A stretch of DNA of 64,000 bases from an uncultured Lachnospiraceae bacterium (GTDB lineage Bacteria > Bacillota > Clostridia > Lachnospirales > Lachnospiraceae): contig CAMWBY010000014.1 in assembly GCA_947172645.1 (NCBI GenBank), forward strand, positions 1 to 64,000, given 5' to 3'. Position numbers and translations under genes: made by a program. Shown here piece by piece: positions 27,531-37,227 of this stretch. The notes beneath the pieces were generated by a model. It saw only the letters and a program-made list of their open reading frames with translations. It searched no databases and was not told where the DNA came from. How positions within the stretch are numbered: position 1 is the stretch's first letter; each line of letters starts with the position of its first letter.

Positions 27531-27969
27531 CATTCCCATATTTTTCATATAATTCCTGCAGCTTCTGTATGTCTTCATCGGACACGCTTTCCTGCAAATA
27601 CTGCTGCACCTGAGCAATAGACTCACTGTCAACGCCGTCGCCCACGATACTCATCACATCGGACAGGGTATCGCTATTAGCATATTTCTCAATAATTGCC
27701 GCCGCTTCTTCCTTGTCTCCCTCATCCATGTTATTGATGATTTCTTTCGCCTTGGCTGCCGCCTGCGGGTCTCCTGTACTTTCTAAGGCTTTCTGGACCG
27801 CCTGTTCCATAACCGTCTCAGTCACTTTCTTAGTCACCGCCGACTTCACGCCACCCGCAAACGGCCCTTTTACCAACCCATACAAGACGACCGCAAGTAC
27901 TGCAATCAAAAGGCATAGAAAAATAATTTTCCCTATTCCTTTTTTCTTTTTTCGTCTTTTCTTTGCCAT
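27520..27969 (-). CDS. Small membrane-anchored protein, unknown function
   Basis: A 149-aa protein: a very basic N-terminus (MAKKRRKKKKG), one membrane helix (~14-33, IIFLCLLIAVLAVVLYGLV), and an acidic helical extracellular part with Asp/Glu-rich repeats of helix-turn-helix appearance (~50-149). No catalytic motif is seen. The start at MAKKRRKK is chosen over the open upstream codons because of the charge pattern. It lies between the BlaI promoter region and ackA and ends in its own terminator. Confidence 0.75.
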   Translation of the reverse strand: MAKKRRKKKKGIGKIIFLCLLIAVLAVVLYGLVKGPFAGGVKSAVTKKVTETVMEQAVQKALESTGDPQAAAKAKEIINNMDEGDKEEAAAIIEKYANSDTLSDVMSIVGDGVDSESIAQVQQYLQESVSDEDIQKLQELYEKYGNEVP

Positions 27970-28009
27970 AATTGCTGAACCATACACCTCTTTTAAAATA
28001 CCAAAGTCC

Positions 28010-29209
28010 CTATGCTTCCACTAACCGCACCGTCTCCCTCGCAATTGCAAGCTCCTCATTGGTGGGAATTACCATAACGGCAACTTTGGCGTCCGCATCG
28101 GAAAGAATCACTTCCTCACCGCGCAGTTTATTCTTCTCCGGGTCGATATTTGTCCCCAGGAAACCGATATACTGGCCAATCAGCGCCCTAACCTCGGCGT
28201 TGTTCTCTCCTACTCCTGCCGTGAACACAATGACATCCACGCCGTTCATCGCCGCCGCATAGGCGCCAATGTACTTGCCGACACGGTATGCATAGGTCTC
28301 TAAAGCAGTCTCGGCCGCCTCATTTCCTTTGGCGCTTGCCTCCGCCAGGTCGCGGAAATCACTGGACACACCGCCGGATAAGCCGAGTACGCCGGATTTC
28401 TTATTACACACATCGATTACCTGTTCCGCACTGATTCCTTCTTTATCTGCAACAAAAGTAACGATTGCCGGGTCCAAATCTCCTGACCTTGTACCCATAA
28501 TCAGCCCTTCCAGAGGCGTCAGCCCCATGGATGTATCTACAGACTGCCCGTACTTCACCGCCGACACGGAAGCGCCGTTGCCCAGATGGCATACGATAAT
28601 CTTTAAGTCCTTTACATCTTTGCCAAGAATCTGCGCTGCACGCTTGGACACAAAATCATGGCTTGTGCCGTGGAAGCCGTAACGGCGTACTTTATAATCT
28701 TCATAGTAGGACAGTGGAAGGCCATACAGATACGCTTTCTTCGGCATAGTCTGGTGGAAGGCTGTATCGAAGACACCCACCATGGGCACACCCGGCATAA
28801 TCTCCTTGCATGAATTGATACCAATCAGGTTCGCCGGATTGTGAAGCGGCGCCAGGTCATTGCACTGTTCAATCACTGCAATCACCTCGTCATCCAACAC
28901 CACCGATGTAGCAAATTTCTCGCCGCCATGCACAATGCGGTGCCCTACCGCATCAATCTCGCTAAGCGATTTAATAACGCCCACCTCCGGGTCGGTAAGT
29001 TTCTCAATAACAAACTTCACCGCCGCCGTATGGTTCGGCATATCCACTTCGGTCTTTACTTTCTCTCCGCCTGCAGGCTGATGGGCAATCGCGCTGCCGT
29101 CAATCCCGATTCTCTCACAGAGTCCCTTCGCCAACACTTCTTCCGACTCACTGTTGATGAGCTGATATTTTAAGGAAGAAGAACCACAGTTAATAACCAA
29201 TACATTCAT
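28010..29209 (-). CDS. ackA: Acetate kinase
   Basis: AckA transfers phosphate between acetyl phosphate and ADP, giving ATP in fermentation. The 399 aa are the standard length. The signatures [50 protein letters not shown] and [13 protein letters not shown] are all present. The start at 29209 has GGAGG 5 bp upstream. The usual partner pta is not adjacent in this window. A leader with three strong hairpins separates it from proS. Confidence 0.98.
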   Translation of the reverse strand: MNVLVINCGSSSLKYQLINSESEEVLAKGLCERIGIDGSAIAHQPAGGEKVKTEVDMPNHTAAVKFVIEKLTDPEVGVIKSLSEIDAVGHRIVHGGEKFATSVVLDDEVIAVIEQCNDLAPLHNPANLIGINSCKEIMPGVPMVGVFDTAFHQTMPKKAYLYGLPLSYYEDYKVRRYGFHGTSHDFVSKRAAQILGKDVKDLKIIVCHLGNGASVSAVKYGQSVDTSMGLTPLEGLIMGTRSGDLDPAIVTFVADKEGISAEQVIDVCNKKSGVLGLSGGVSSDFRDLAEASAKGNEAAETALETYAYRVGKYIGAYAAAMNGVDVIVFTAGVGENNAEVRALIGQYIGFLGTNIDPEKNKLRGEEVILSDADAKVAVMVIPTNEELAIARETVRLVEA

Positions 29210-29247
29210 CTTTTCCTCCATTCCGAAGCGTTTCACGCTGAGGACGC

Positions 29248-29347
29248 GAGCAGAATTTCAGATTCTGCTCTGCGATTAATGAAATTTGTGACGCTCCGGC
29301 ACAAATTTCTGGTCGAATAAATTGCTCATCAGAGAATTTATTCAACC
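29248..29347 (-). other. Array of three perfect-stem hairpins between proS and ackA
   Basis: Three consecutive stem-loops in 100 bp: GAGCAGAAT/ATTCTGCTC (29248-29270, 5-base loop, extendable by CGC/GCG across one bulge); GAAATTTGTG/CACAAATTTC (29281-29309, 9-base loop); GAATAAATT/AATTTATTC (29315-29343), whose loop contains a further CTC/GAG pairing and whose base extends by GGT/ACC across one mismatch. None has a U-tract. It lies in the proS-ackA gap, about 40 bp before the ackA start. It may be a structured leader, or a composite intergenic repeat. Confidence 0.65.
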
Positions 29348-29399
29348 GTATCCCCTTACCTTTCCATTTATATAAGCTTCACTGTTCCAAGGCTATTTT

Positions 29400-30830
29400 T
29401 TAATACGCCCTGCCCCAGTATACCATCTTCTTCGCAGGTCTGCCACAACATACGCAAGTACTGCCGATTTCTTCCTGCTCAAAAGGCATACAACGGCTTG
29501 TAACGGCAAGTTCTTCTTTAATCAGGTCTTCGCAAGCCTGCTCGCCGCACCACATTGCCTTGACAAAGCCGGACTTCTCGGTAAATAGTTTACGGAACTC
29601 TTCCATATTGTCTGCTACATAAGTATGGCTGTCCCTGTGCTCCCTGGCACGCTCTAACATCTCATGCTGCATATTCTCCAGGATTTCTCCCGCCCTAGCT
29701 TCCAACTCATCCAGAGAAACTTCAATCTTCTCCCTCGTATCGCGGCGGCAGATGACACACTTATTCGCCTCAATGTCTTTCGGGCCAATTTCCACACGGA
29801 TAGGAATACCGCGCATTTCCTGCTCAGAGAATTTCCAACCAGGACTCTTATCCGCATCGTCCACCTTCACGCGGAAGTTGCTCAACTTGTCTCTCAATTC
29901 ATAGGCCTTGTCAAGCACCCCTTCTTTCTTCTGCTGAATCGGAATAATCATAATCTGGGTAGGCGCAATCCTTGGAGGCAGCACCAAGCCGGAATTGTCG
30001 CCATGCACCATGATTACCGCGCCAATCAGGCGGGTCGTCGTGCCCCATGATGTCTGATGCACATATTTTAACGTATTATCCTTATCCGTAAACTGAATCC
30101 CAAAAGCTTTGGCAAACCCATCGCCGAAATTATGGCTCGTGCCGGACTGTAATGCCTTGCCATCGTGCATCAGCGCCTCAATCGTATAGGTAGCGATTGC
30201 TCCTGCAAATTTCTCTTTTTCGGTCTTGCGTCCCTTGATAACAGGAATCGCCAATACCTGCTCACAGAAATCCGCATATACGTTAAGCATCTGGATTGTC
30301 CGCTCTTCCGCTTCCTGTGCAGTGGCATGGGCCGTATGCCCTTCCTGCCATAAGAACTCACGGCTTCTAAGGAAGGGCCTGGTCTCCTTCTCCCAACGGA
30401 CGACTGAGCACCACTGGTTGCACAACTGAGGCAGGTCACGGTAAGACTGCACTACGTTTTTATAATAATCGCAGAACAATGTTTCCGAAGTAGGTCTGAC
30501 ACATAGCCTCTCCTGCAAGGGCTGCTGCCCGCCATGAGTCACCCATGCTACTTCCGGCGCGAATCCTTCCACATGGTCTTTCTCTTTATTCAAAAGGCTC
30601 TCAGGAATAAACATAGGCAGATACACATTCTGCACCCCCGTCGCCTTAAACATGGCATCCATCTGCTGCTGAATCAGCTCCCAGATTGCGTAGCCCGCCG
30701 GTTTAAATACCATGCATCCTTTAATACTTGTGTAGTCTAACAGTTCTGCCTTCTTGACCACATCAGTATACCACTGCGCGAAATCTTCTTCCATAGAAGT
30801 AATCGCTTCTACTAATTTTTTGTCGGCCAT
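29400..30830 (-). CDS. proS: Prolyl-tRNA synthetase (eukaryote/archaea-like type)
   Basis: ProRS charges tRNA-Pro. At 476 aa it is the short ProS type without the bacterial editing insertion, and it has the C-terminal zinc-binding-like extension found in archaeal-type enzymes ([18 protein letters not shown] at the end). Class II motifs are visible: motif 1 region, motif 2 [23 protein letters not shown], and motif 3 in the [12 protein letters not shown] region. The start is set at [10 protein letters not shown]. It is controlled by the T-box leader directly upstream. Confidence 0.97.
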   Translation of the reverse strand: MADKKLVEAITSMEEDFAQWYTDVVKKAELLDYTSIKGCMVFKPAGYAIWELIQQQMDAMFKATGVQNVYLPMFIPESLLNKEKDHVEGFAPEVAWVTHGGQQPLQERLCVRPTSETLFCDYYKNVVQSYRDLPQLCNQWCSVVRWEKETRPFLRSREFLWQEGHTAHATAQEAEERTIQMLNVYADFCEQVLAIPVIKGRKTEKEKFAGAIATYTIEALMHDGKALQSGTSHNFGDGFAKAFGIQFTDKDNTLKYVHQTSWGTTTRLIGAVIMVHGDNSGLVLPPRIAPTQIMIIPIQQKKEGVLDKAYELRDKLSNFRVKVDDADKSPGWKFSEQEMRGIPIRVEIGPKDIEANKCVICRRDTREKIEVSLDELEARAGEILENMQHEMLERAREHRDSHTYVADNMEEFRKLFTEKSGFVKAMWCGEQACEDLIKEELAVTSRCMPFEQEEIGSTCVCCGRPAKKMVYWGRAY

Positions 30831-30875
30831 CCTTCTCTCCTCCTTATCATCCAATAGCATACTTTCCTATAGCGT

Positions 30876-31105
30876 AAAAAACCGCCAAAATTTCCATCCC
30901 ATAAGGGACCGAAATCTCGGCGGTACCACCCTAATTAAATATGCACACGCATACCCTCTTCTCTTACCGTTATCGCCGGTGTTACGCTGCGCTCTTCACG
31001 CAGGGCTCCAAGGCCGGTTCCGAATACTTCCCGTAAGGGCATTCCACCATAAGCCCTCTCTCTGTGACATTCCATATCCGTACTGTTCTCTTCTTCGCCA
31101 TGTCT
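30876..31105 (-). promoter_or_regulatory. T-box riboswitch leader of proS
   Basis: The minus strand shows the T-box AGGGTGGTACCGCC at 30918-30931, which pairs with the uncharged tRNA acceptor end. It is followed by the competing terminator: ACCGCC pairs with GGCGGT and ends in TTTTTT near 30876. Upstream are the Stem I landmarks AGAGAG and GGTGGAA. A proline codon CCT at 31011-31013, just before TGGAGC, is the likely specifier. Low charged tRNA-Pro would favour antitermination and proS expression. Confidence 0.9.
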
Positions 31106-31128
31106 GAATTGATAATATAATTTTCTTT

Positions 31129-31157
31129 ATTCTAGCCGCGCGAAAATGATTTGTCAA
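31129..31157 (-). promoter_or_regulatory. Sigma-A promoter of the T-box/proS transcript
   Basis: Minus strand: -35 TTGACA at 31152-31157, a 17-bp spacer, and -10 TAGAAT at 31129-31134. It precedes the T-box Stem I by about 25-30 bp. Confidence 0.85.
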
Positions 31158-31260
31158 CCGGCAGTTTTAAAATGTGTGGTTTGTCACCTCATCTGCAAAT
31201 GGCTGGATGGCAACCACAAGCGGTAATTAGCCTGGTTTAGTGCAACCCAAATGCACAATT

Positions 31261-31294
31261 GAAACCCCAAAGAGCTGCCACTCTTTGGGGTTTC
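31261..31294 (-). terminator. Hairpin terminator downstream of the AraC-type gene
   Basis: GAAACCCCAAAGAG and CTCTTTGGGGTTTC form a perfect 14-bp stem with a 6-base loop. The U-tract is weak on the minus strand (TTTCAATT), but the stem is very stable. It separates the regulator gene from the proS promoter. The rest of 31158-31404 shows no gene. Confidence 0.7.
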
Positions 31295-31404
31295 GCTTTG
31301 GCTTAAAATGAAATTACTTGTTTTTCCTTGTTTGATTATACTATAACATATGCATCAGGCATTTTCAAGTATAACCATTTCATTCAAAGCATATAGCACA
31401 TCCC

Positions 31405-32250
31405 CTATATATGTGCAGCATATTTTCTAAAAAAATCCTTCGGCGTACAACGATATAGTTTATTAAATACGGAATAGAAATAACTTAAATTCCCGAACCC
31501 TGACATGTAACAGATTTCCGCTATCGAATACTGGTTTTCCAATATCAGCTCACAGGCATATTCCATGCGTTTGGTATTGATATATTCCGTCGGCGTCATC
31601 TTAAAATAAATTTGGAAAGAACGCATGACATGCGACCTGGAATAGTTGCAAAGTTCCAACAGTCTCGGAAGCCCTGCGATATAATTAGCCCGGTCGCTCA
31701 TCTTCTGGTCAAGTTCAAAAAGCCAATTGGGGATAGTCTGTAAATTATTATTAATACACTCCATATTGGCATCAATCAACGGGTAAAAAACGGTTCCCAT
31801 TAAAGCGCGCAGAAGCGGGCGGCACTGGCTGCCCGGAAAGAGACCACTGATTTGCAACATTGTCTCTTTCAAATATTCGTATTGGATACCCGTAAACTTA
31901 AAATGGACAGGCAATTCCGGTTTATCAATCAGGCTTTTAGGGAGTCCAAGATAAGCAAGCAACGGCGCAATCTCATCATAGGGAAAACCCACACTCAATA
32001 TTTGAAAATCAAAATAGTTGATTGCCTTATAACAATGCACATCATCTGGCCGAATAAAAACAAGAGAGCCTTCCGTCAATAGCTGTTGTGAATCGTTAAT
32101 GCTGTGTATCGCCTTGCCACAGGTAATGAGAAAAAACTCATAAAAGTCATGAGTGTGCAAGGGAAATGTCTCACTGACGGCATTCTGGCAGAGCACTCTC
32201 GGACCGCATTCTACTTCTTCTCTTGTCAACTGTAAATGCACGGGCTCCAT
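31405..32250 (-). CDS. AraC-family regulator of the adjacent sugar-transport operon
   Basis: A 281-aa regulator with a cupin N-terminus (FPLHTHDFYEFFLITCGKAIH, EGSLVFIRPDDVHCYK) and a C-terminal double helix-turn-helix (LLELCNYSRSHVMRSFQIYFKM and IAEICYMSGFGNLSYFYSVFNKL). The start MEPVHLQ is preferred over an ATG 13 codons upstream that has no ribosome site. It is divergent from the ABC transporter and GH28 genes and probably activates them in response to the oligosaccharide. Confidence 0.92.
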   Translation of the reverse strand: MEPVHLQLTREEVECGPRVLCQNAVSETFPLHTHDFYEFFLITCGKAIHSINDSQQLLTEGSLVFIRPDDVHCYKAINYFDFQILSVGFPYDEIAPLLAYLGLPKSLIDKPELPVHFKFTGIQYEYLKETMLQISGLFPGSQCRPLLRALMGTVFYPLIDANMECINNNLQTIPNWLFELDQKMSDRANYIAGLPRLLELCNYSRSHVMRSFQIYFKMTPTEYINTKRMEYACELILENQYSIAEICYMSGFGNLSYFYSVFNKLYRCTPKDFFRKYAAHI

Positions 32251-32566
32251 ATTATCACCCACTCTCCCCGTACAGCAATAATGAATCATTTGTTATGCTA
32301 ATTCATGATAGTATTGCATATTTTTTCCATAAAAAACTAAAAAATCAGTTATAAAAAGAAAAATTATAATGATAATATACCATAATAAATTGAGGAAATA
32401 CAAGACGAAATCACCAAATTTAAAGTGGTAAATTAAAGAAAAGACAACAAAATTCACAAAAAGGAAATGATTAAAAATTAAAATTTTTAATCGCGAGATT
32501 TGTGTTTGCGCGCTGCTTGCCACAACCTCGCCATGTGCACAAAGCAGCGCAGAAACGGAGTGATAT
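32251..32566. promoter_or_regulatory. AT-rich divergent control region with two inverted repeats
   Basis: This 316-bp region separates the AraC gene from the solute-binding protein gene. At 32469-32492 the arms GATTAAAAATT and AATTTTTAATC form a perfect 11-bp inverted repeat around AA. At 32510-32550, GCGCTGCTT and AAGCAGCGC form a 9-bp stem in the likely 5' leader, just before the ribosome site. The first is a candidate operator or terminator; the second an RNA hairpin. The promoters are not resolved, and no gene is seen in it. Confidence 0.5.
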
Positions 32567-33919
32567 ATGAAAAAGAAATTACTTTATTCAATTATGGCAG
32601 GAATGATATCGGCAGGGTTGTTAACAGGCTGCCAGTCTGGCACAAGCGAGAACAGCCAGCCCTCATCCACGGAAGCAGAACCGTCTGGCAATGAGGCAGC
32701 GTCCGAAACAGGGGCAGCAACCTCCCAAAGAGATGTGACGCTTAGCTTAGGATTCCACATGAATGAAAAATACGACGATGTAATACTCCCGATTATCCAG
32801 GAATTCCAAAAACTGCACCCGGAAGTGAAGGAAGTGACTTTCACAGGGCTTAGCAGCGTCACAGACGAGCAGCAGGTAACAAGGCTTACCGGCGGACAGT
32901 ATGAAGACGTCGTGCTGATTCCCTCCATCCTTCTCCCAAGCGAGCTGCCCAATTATTTCGCACCGCTTGGGACTACAGAAGAAATGGCAGAGAAATACTA
33001 TTACGGAGATTATCTGCAGGTAGACGGTCAAAGCTACGGATGCCCTATTGGCGTTGTGTACGAAGGTATTATCTATAATCAGGACGTACTAGACCAGTAC
33101 TGTGACGGTATCGTCCCCAAGACTTTGGACGAATTGATGGATTGCTGCGAGAAACTGCACGAGAACGGCATCACTTGTTTCTATACCAATGCCGGTTCCG
33201 TATGGCCTATGCGCTACTGGGACAACCTGGCTATCACGATGTCCGGCGATAACGACTATGCAAATAAAATCCTGACAACAGAAGAACCTTGGGCGGAGGG
33301 GACGCCTTTAAGGCAAGCCGATGATTTGCTAGCGCAGTTTGCCAAAAACGGTTGGTTAGAAGCCGATGTCGTCTCCGCCAACCAATGGGATGTTTCTTTA
33401 GCCTCCCTCGCAAGCGGGGACACCGCTTTTATCTTCACCGGCACATGGGCATTGTCCCAGGCACAGGACAATGCCGAGGCATTGGGACTTCCAAGGGAAA
33501 CGATAGGATTTATGCCGTTCCCGTATAAAAATGACGTAAGCGCGGACAATCCTTTAAAACTAAGAATTGCACAGGATTTGTTTATGGCAGTAAATAAAAA
33601 CACGGAACATATGGAACTGGCGCAGGAATTCGTGAGGTTTTTCTGTGAAAGGATATCCCTGCCTCTTGGCATGAACGAGACAATGATTGACGGTGGGCAG
33701 AACCAACCTGAGTTAGAGTTCTTAAGCTCCCTAGACTACGTTGAAATGTACACCTCGCCCGCAAAAGACAACCGACTGCAGGAAATGGCAGCCGTCGCTG
33801 AAATCGATGTTTTTGCATATGACGGATACTTGCTTGATTATATTATGATTCCGTCACTGAACGGCGAGGAACCACAATATGACAAGCTCAACGAACTATG
33901 GGGCAAAAATTTTAAATAA
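32567..33919 (+). CDS. ABC transporter solute-binding lipoprotein (carbohydrate type)
   Basis: A 450-aa extracellular binding protein of the sugar/oligosaccharide family 1. The N-terminus MKKKLLYSIMAGMISAGLL ends in a lipobox TGC, so it is lipid-anchored after cleavage, followed by a Ser/Glu/Ala-rich linker. Family features include EFQKLHPEVKEVTFTGL, the ATLGTWALSQ-like segment FIFTGTWALSQAQDN, and the C-terminal helical lobe. It is the first gene of an operon with two permeases and a GH28-fold enzyme, so the ligand is probably a pectin- or glycan-derived oligosaccharide. Confidence 0.93.
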   Translation: MKKKLLYSIMAGMISAGLLTGCQSGTSENSQPSSTEAEPSGNEAASETGAATSQRDVTLSLGFHMNEKYDDVILPIIQEFQKLHPEVKEVTFTGLSSVTDEQQVTRLTGGQYEDVVLIPSILLPSELPNYFAPLGTTEEMAEKYYYGDYLQVDGQSYGCPIGVVYEGIIYNQDVLDQYCDGIVPKTLDELMDCCEKLHENGITCFYTNAGSVWPMRYWDNLAITMSGDNDYANKILTTEEPWAEGTPLRQADDLLAQFAKNGWLEADVVSANQWDVSLASLASGDTAFIFTGTWALSQAQDNAEALGLPRETIGFMPFPYKNDVSADNPLKLRIAQDLFMAVNKNTEHMELAQEFVRFFCERISLPLGMNETMIDGGQNQPELEFLSSLDYVEMYTSPAKDNRLQEMAAVAEIDVFAYDGYLLDYIMIPSLNGEEPQYDKLNELWGKNFK

Positions 33920-33990
33920 AATCGTGGGGAATGGTTAAGGCGGCGGAACAACTCTCCGTCGCCTGCTAAGAGAAAGGTATAATTATAAAA

Positions 33991-34893
33991 ATGACAAATC
34001 AAAAGAAATTAGGGAAAAAAAGAGAACAGCAGAAAAGACGGACCATCGTACTGTTTTTAATTATTCCACTTTTTTTCTTATTATATTTCACGATATATCC
34101 TATTGCAAAAATGCTTTTTTACAGCTTAACAGACTGGAAGGGGTCTGCCAGTCCCTATCAGTTTGTAGGATTCTCAAATTATCTTAATATTTTTGCCACG
34201 GAATCCTACCGGAATGTATTTTTCACAGGGAGCTATTATTTGGGGGCAGGTTTAATCCAACAAGTTATTTCTTTATTTCTTGCAGTTGTAATGAACAAGA
34301 AAATACAAGGAAGCGGCATATTTAAGGGAATCATATTCTTCCCGTTTATCATGAACGGTGTAGCGGTGGCCATGGTATTCAGGATGTTCTATCAAGTAAA
34401 CGGCGGACTGGATACTCTTATGAACATAATGGGAATGCAGGATTATATCAAAATCTGGATTGGGAATCCAAAGACGTGCAACTATGCACTGGCGCTCGTC
34501 TATTTATGGAAAAATGTCGGTTACAGTTTCCTAATCTATTTAGGGACAATGCAGTCTATCCCGGCAGAATATTATGACGCTGCATCAATCGACGGCGCCG
34601 GGATGTGGGCGCAGTTTACAGCTATCACATTCCCTAACATTAAAATGATTGTAGGACTGATGGCCACATTGTCAATCGTAAATTCCATTGCCATATTCGA
34701 CATCCCTTACGTCCTCACAAACGGCAAGAATGGGTCGAACACTTTCTCTACAACGCTTATAGAGACCGCCTTTACGTATAATAAATACGGTCAGGCCTGC
34801 GCGATGGCAATTTGTGTACTGGCAATCGCAGGCGTCGTTATGGTCTTCAAAAATATTGTTTTTAAGGAGGAAAATGAGAACAGTTATGAGTGA
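33991..34893 (+). CDS. ABC sugar transporter permease, MalF/UgpA type
   Basis: A 300-aa permease with a basic N-terminus and six predicted membrane helices (first at ~22-42). The EAA loop that contacts the ATPase reads YYDAASIDGAGMWAQFTAITFP. It lies 71 bp after the binding-protein gene and overlaps the second permease gene. No ATPase gene is present, as usual for CUT1 systems in Firmicutes that share an MsmK/MsmX-type ATPase encoded elsewhere. Confidence 0.94.
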   Translation: MTNQKKLGKKREQQKRRTIVLFLIIPLFFLLYFTIYPIAKMLFYSLTDWKGSASPYQFVGFSNYLNIFATESYRNVFFTGSYYLGAGLIQQVISLFLAVVMNKKIQGSGIFKGIIFFPFIMNGVAVAMVFRMFYQVNGGLDTLMNIMGMQDYIKIWIGNPKTCNYALALVYLWKNVGYSFLIYLGTMQSIPAEYYDAASIDGAGMWAQFTAITFPNIKMIVGLMATLSIVNSIAIFDIPYVLTNGKNGSNTFSTTLIETAFTYNKYGQACAMAICVLAIAGVVMVFKNIVFKEENENSYE

Positions 34894-35725
34894 TAAACAA
34901 AGAACTTCTATTTTAAAGGCACTAAAATACCTCATACTGCTGACAGTGGTTTTTATTGTAATTTATCCGCTAGTTGGCGTTTTCCTGGCCTCTTTTAAAA
35001 CCAAAATCGAATATTTGTCAACGGACAGTATGGTTTTGCCGCTAAATTGGGGGAATTTTGAAAATTATAAGACAGTGCTGCTGAAAGGAAACGTTATAAC
35101 GGGGTTTGCCAATACTCTTTTTATTATCTTCTTTTCCTGTATTTTTTCGACCCTGCTATGCACGATGGTTGCCTATTGTTTTACCAGATTTGAATTTGCT
35201 GGCAAAAATTATATTGACAAATTTTACATGATGGCTTCTTTTGTGCCAAGTATTATCGTTCATCTGATTATTTTTAAAGATTTCGCACATGTAGGGCTAG
35301 TAAATAATCTATTTAGCATTGTAATACTGTACTCCGGCGTTGATATTGTGAGCCTGTACTTATTTAAGCAGTATTTTAACCAGATTTCGGTAGCTGTAGA
35401 TGAATCCGCTATTATGGAAGGTTGTTCCTATGTCAGGGTCTACTGGAATATTCTGCTGCCTATGGTAAAACCCGCGATAGTTACTGCCTGCATTATAAAA
35501 ATAACTTATATCTATAATGATTTCTATACTGCTTTCTTATATCTGCCCGCCACGGAAAAAGGAGTGATGTCTACTGTCCTTTACCGGTTTATTGGACCTT
35601 ACTCCTCGGAGTGGAGCGTTATTGCGGCAGGAATTATTGTGGTAAGCCTTCCGGTATTCATAGGGTTTATTTTTGCCCAGAAATATGTCTATAAAGGTTT
35701 TTCAGACGGGGCCGTGAAAGGTTAA
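34874..35725 (+). CDS. ABC sugar transporter permease, MalG/UgpE type
   Basis: A 283-aa permease with six membrane helices and the EAA loop VDESAIMEGCSYVRVYWNIL. It forms the membrane channel with the MalF-type protein. The start is uncertain: the ATG at 34874 is only 3 bp after AAGGAGG, and the ATG at 34886 is 15 bp after it. Both overlap the end of the preceding gene, so translation is coupled. The last residues QKYVYKGFSDGAVKG are the canonical family C-terminus. Confidence 0.93.
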   Translation: MRTVMSDKQRTSILKALKYLILLTVVFIVIYPLVGVFLASFKTKIEYLSTDSMVLPLNWGNFENYKTVLLKGNVITGFANTLFIIFFSCIFSTLLCTMVAYCFTRFEFAGKNYIDKFYMMASFVPSIIVHLIIFKDFAHVGLVNNLFSIVILYSGVDIVSLYLFKQYFNQISVAVDESAIMEGCSYVRVYWNILLPMVKPAIVTACIIKITYIYNDFYTAFLYLPATEKGVMSTVLYRFIGPYSSEWSVIAAGIIVVSLPVFIGFIFAQKYVYKGFSDGAVKG

Positions 35726-35773
35726 AAATAAGAAAAAAGCAGACATAAACTGTCTTGCTAGAATGGAGGAAAA

Positions 35774-37066
35774 ATGATTAATATTAAAGAATTTGGAGCC
35801 AGAAGCGGCTGTAAGTGTACGGAGGAATTACAAGCCGCCATCAATGAAGGAGTAAAAAGAAACGAACCCGTTACTGTGCCCCAAGGAGAGTTTATCATCG
35901 GGTCTCTCGATTTAAAAAGCGTACATTTAATTCTGGAGAGGGGCGCAGTGCTGAAAGCTTCCGATGACTGTAACGATTACATAACGCTTCCTATCATACA
36001 TAATGAGATGAGGGAAATTAACCCTGTGCTCTATAGCCTGGAAAGCGACGGCCTTCGGATATCCGGCACAGGATGTATCGACTTAAACGCACGCGCATTT
36101 TTTAGCGAGGAGCGGGAGGTGCCAGACTACGGAGTCACCTTTTCAGAAGAACAGGTAATGGAATGTACCAAACTATATGAATACAGGTCATTCCAACCGA
36201 TATTCATCTGGAAAAGCAAATATGTATCTTTAAAAGACTTTACGGTAAAGGATGCGCCCAGTTGGACATTCTCCTTCTTCGACAGCGAAAACATCCGTGT
36301 ATCTAAGCTGAATATTGAGAACGATTTACGCATACCGAATAATGACGGAATGCATTTCTGTGGCTGCCGGAAAGTCATCATACAGGACTGCATCATTAGC
36401 GCAGGCGACGATTGCATCGCGCTCAGCAGTATTATGGATTGGGATATCCCCTGTGAGGATTTCACTATTTCAAACTGCATTCTGGAATCCTGTTCCAAAG
36501 CAATATCCTTAGGGTATATGCACAGCATTGTCAGAAACGTGGTGATATCAAATTGCATCATCCGCAACAGCCATCGCGGTATCGCCGTCATGAGCAGTAC
36601 AGGAACCGGATTAGTTGAAAACATAACCATTTCAAACATGGTTATTGAAACCCGCGTGTATGCCGGCAATTGGTGGGGTAATGGCGAACCCTTATGCATG
36701 ATGGCCGTATACCATAATTTAGACAACTGTAAATTTCCTGTACCCAAACGTCAGTGGAAACAAAATATCAGGAATATCCTGGTTCATAATCTAATCTGCA
36801 ACGCAGAGAATGTCCTCGCCCTTATCGGGGAAGACAAAAATATCGAGAACATTATAATAAAAGACATTGTATACCATGAAAAAGAAAGCCCTAACAGATA
36901 TCTAAAGGGAGACAGCACTGTCGATTTATCACCGGCAAGCCATAACGCCATATATGACAGAAGCCAGCCCGTATGGTGCTTTCTGCAAGATGTGGGGCAC
37001 GTAGAAATTGGAAACTGCACGGCGGTCTCATTAAACGGAGAAACAATGTGTATTCAAAATGCCTGA
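35774..37066 (+). CDS. Glycoside hydrolase family 28-like protein with divergent active site
   Basis: A 430-aa right-handed beta-helix protein of the polygalacturonase family, with no signal peptide, so it acts inside the cell on imported oligosaccharides. The conserved aspartates are visible in RIPNNDGMHF (NTD motif, here NND) and ISAGDDCIALSS (DD). The next two GH28 motifs are changed: GHG is replaced around CSKAISLG, and the RIK substrate motif is replaced in NSHRGIAVMSS. The substrate may therefore not be galacturonan. It is last in the transporter operon, 48 bp after the permease, with GGAGG before its ATG. Confidence 0.85.
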   Translation: MINIKEFGARSGCKCTEELQAAINEGVKRNEPVTVPQGEFIIGSLDLKSVHLILERGAVLKASDDCNDYITLPIIHNEMREINPVLYSLESDGLRISGTGCIDLNARAFFSEEREVPDYGVTFSEEQVMECTKLYEYRSFQPIFIWKSKYVSLKDFTVKDAPSWTFSFFDSENIRVSKLNIENDLRIPNNDGMHFCGCRKVIIQDCIISAGDDCIALSSIMDWDIPCEDFTISNCILESCSKAISLGYMHSIVRNVVISNCIIRNSHRGIAVMSSTGTGLVENITISNMVIETRVYAGNWWGNGEPLCMMAVYHNLDNCKFPVPKRQWKQNIRNILVHNLICNAENVLALIGEDKNIENIIIKDIVYHEKESPNRYLKGDSTVDLSPASHNAIYDRSQPVWCFLQDVGHVEIGNCTAVSLNGETMCIQNA

Positions 37067-37123
37067 TATTTTAGCCCTCGCGAAAGCCAGGAGAACGTCA
37101 TGGCCACATATGCCGCAATTTTA

Positions 37124-37167
37124 CCCTCGGTGAAAAAAGACTACACGGCTCTTTTATTCACCGAGGG
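37124..37167. terminator. Hairpin between convergent GH28 and kinase genes
   Basis: CCCTCGGTGAA and TTCACCGAGGG form a perfect 11-bp stem around a 22-base loop, between convergent genes ending at 37066 and 37228. There is no clean U-tract on either strand, so it is either a weak bidirectional terminator or a repeat element. Confidence 0.5.
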
Positions 37168-37227
37168 GCTGCGTTTCTTATGCGTAAATCAACAACTTCG
37201 CTACAAGCAACAAGATTCAGGCACCGT

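Noticed and set aside
32293..32523. 76-aa hydrophobic minus-strand ORF upstream of the AraC gene
   Set aside because: It is a product of AT-rich sequence that encodes Phe, Leu and Ile in any frame; it spans the palindrome and has no start signal.
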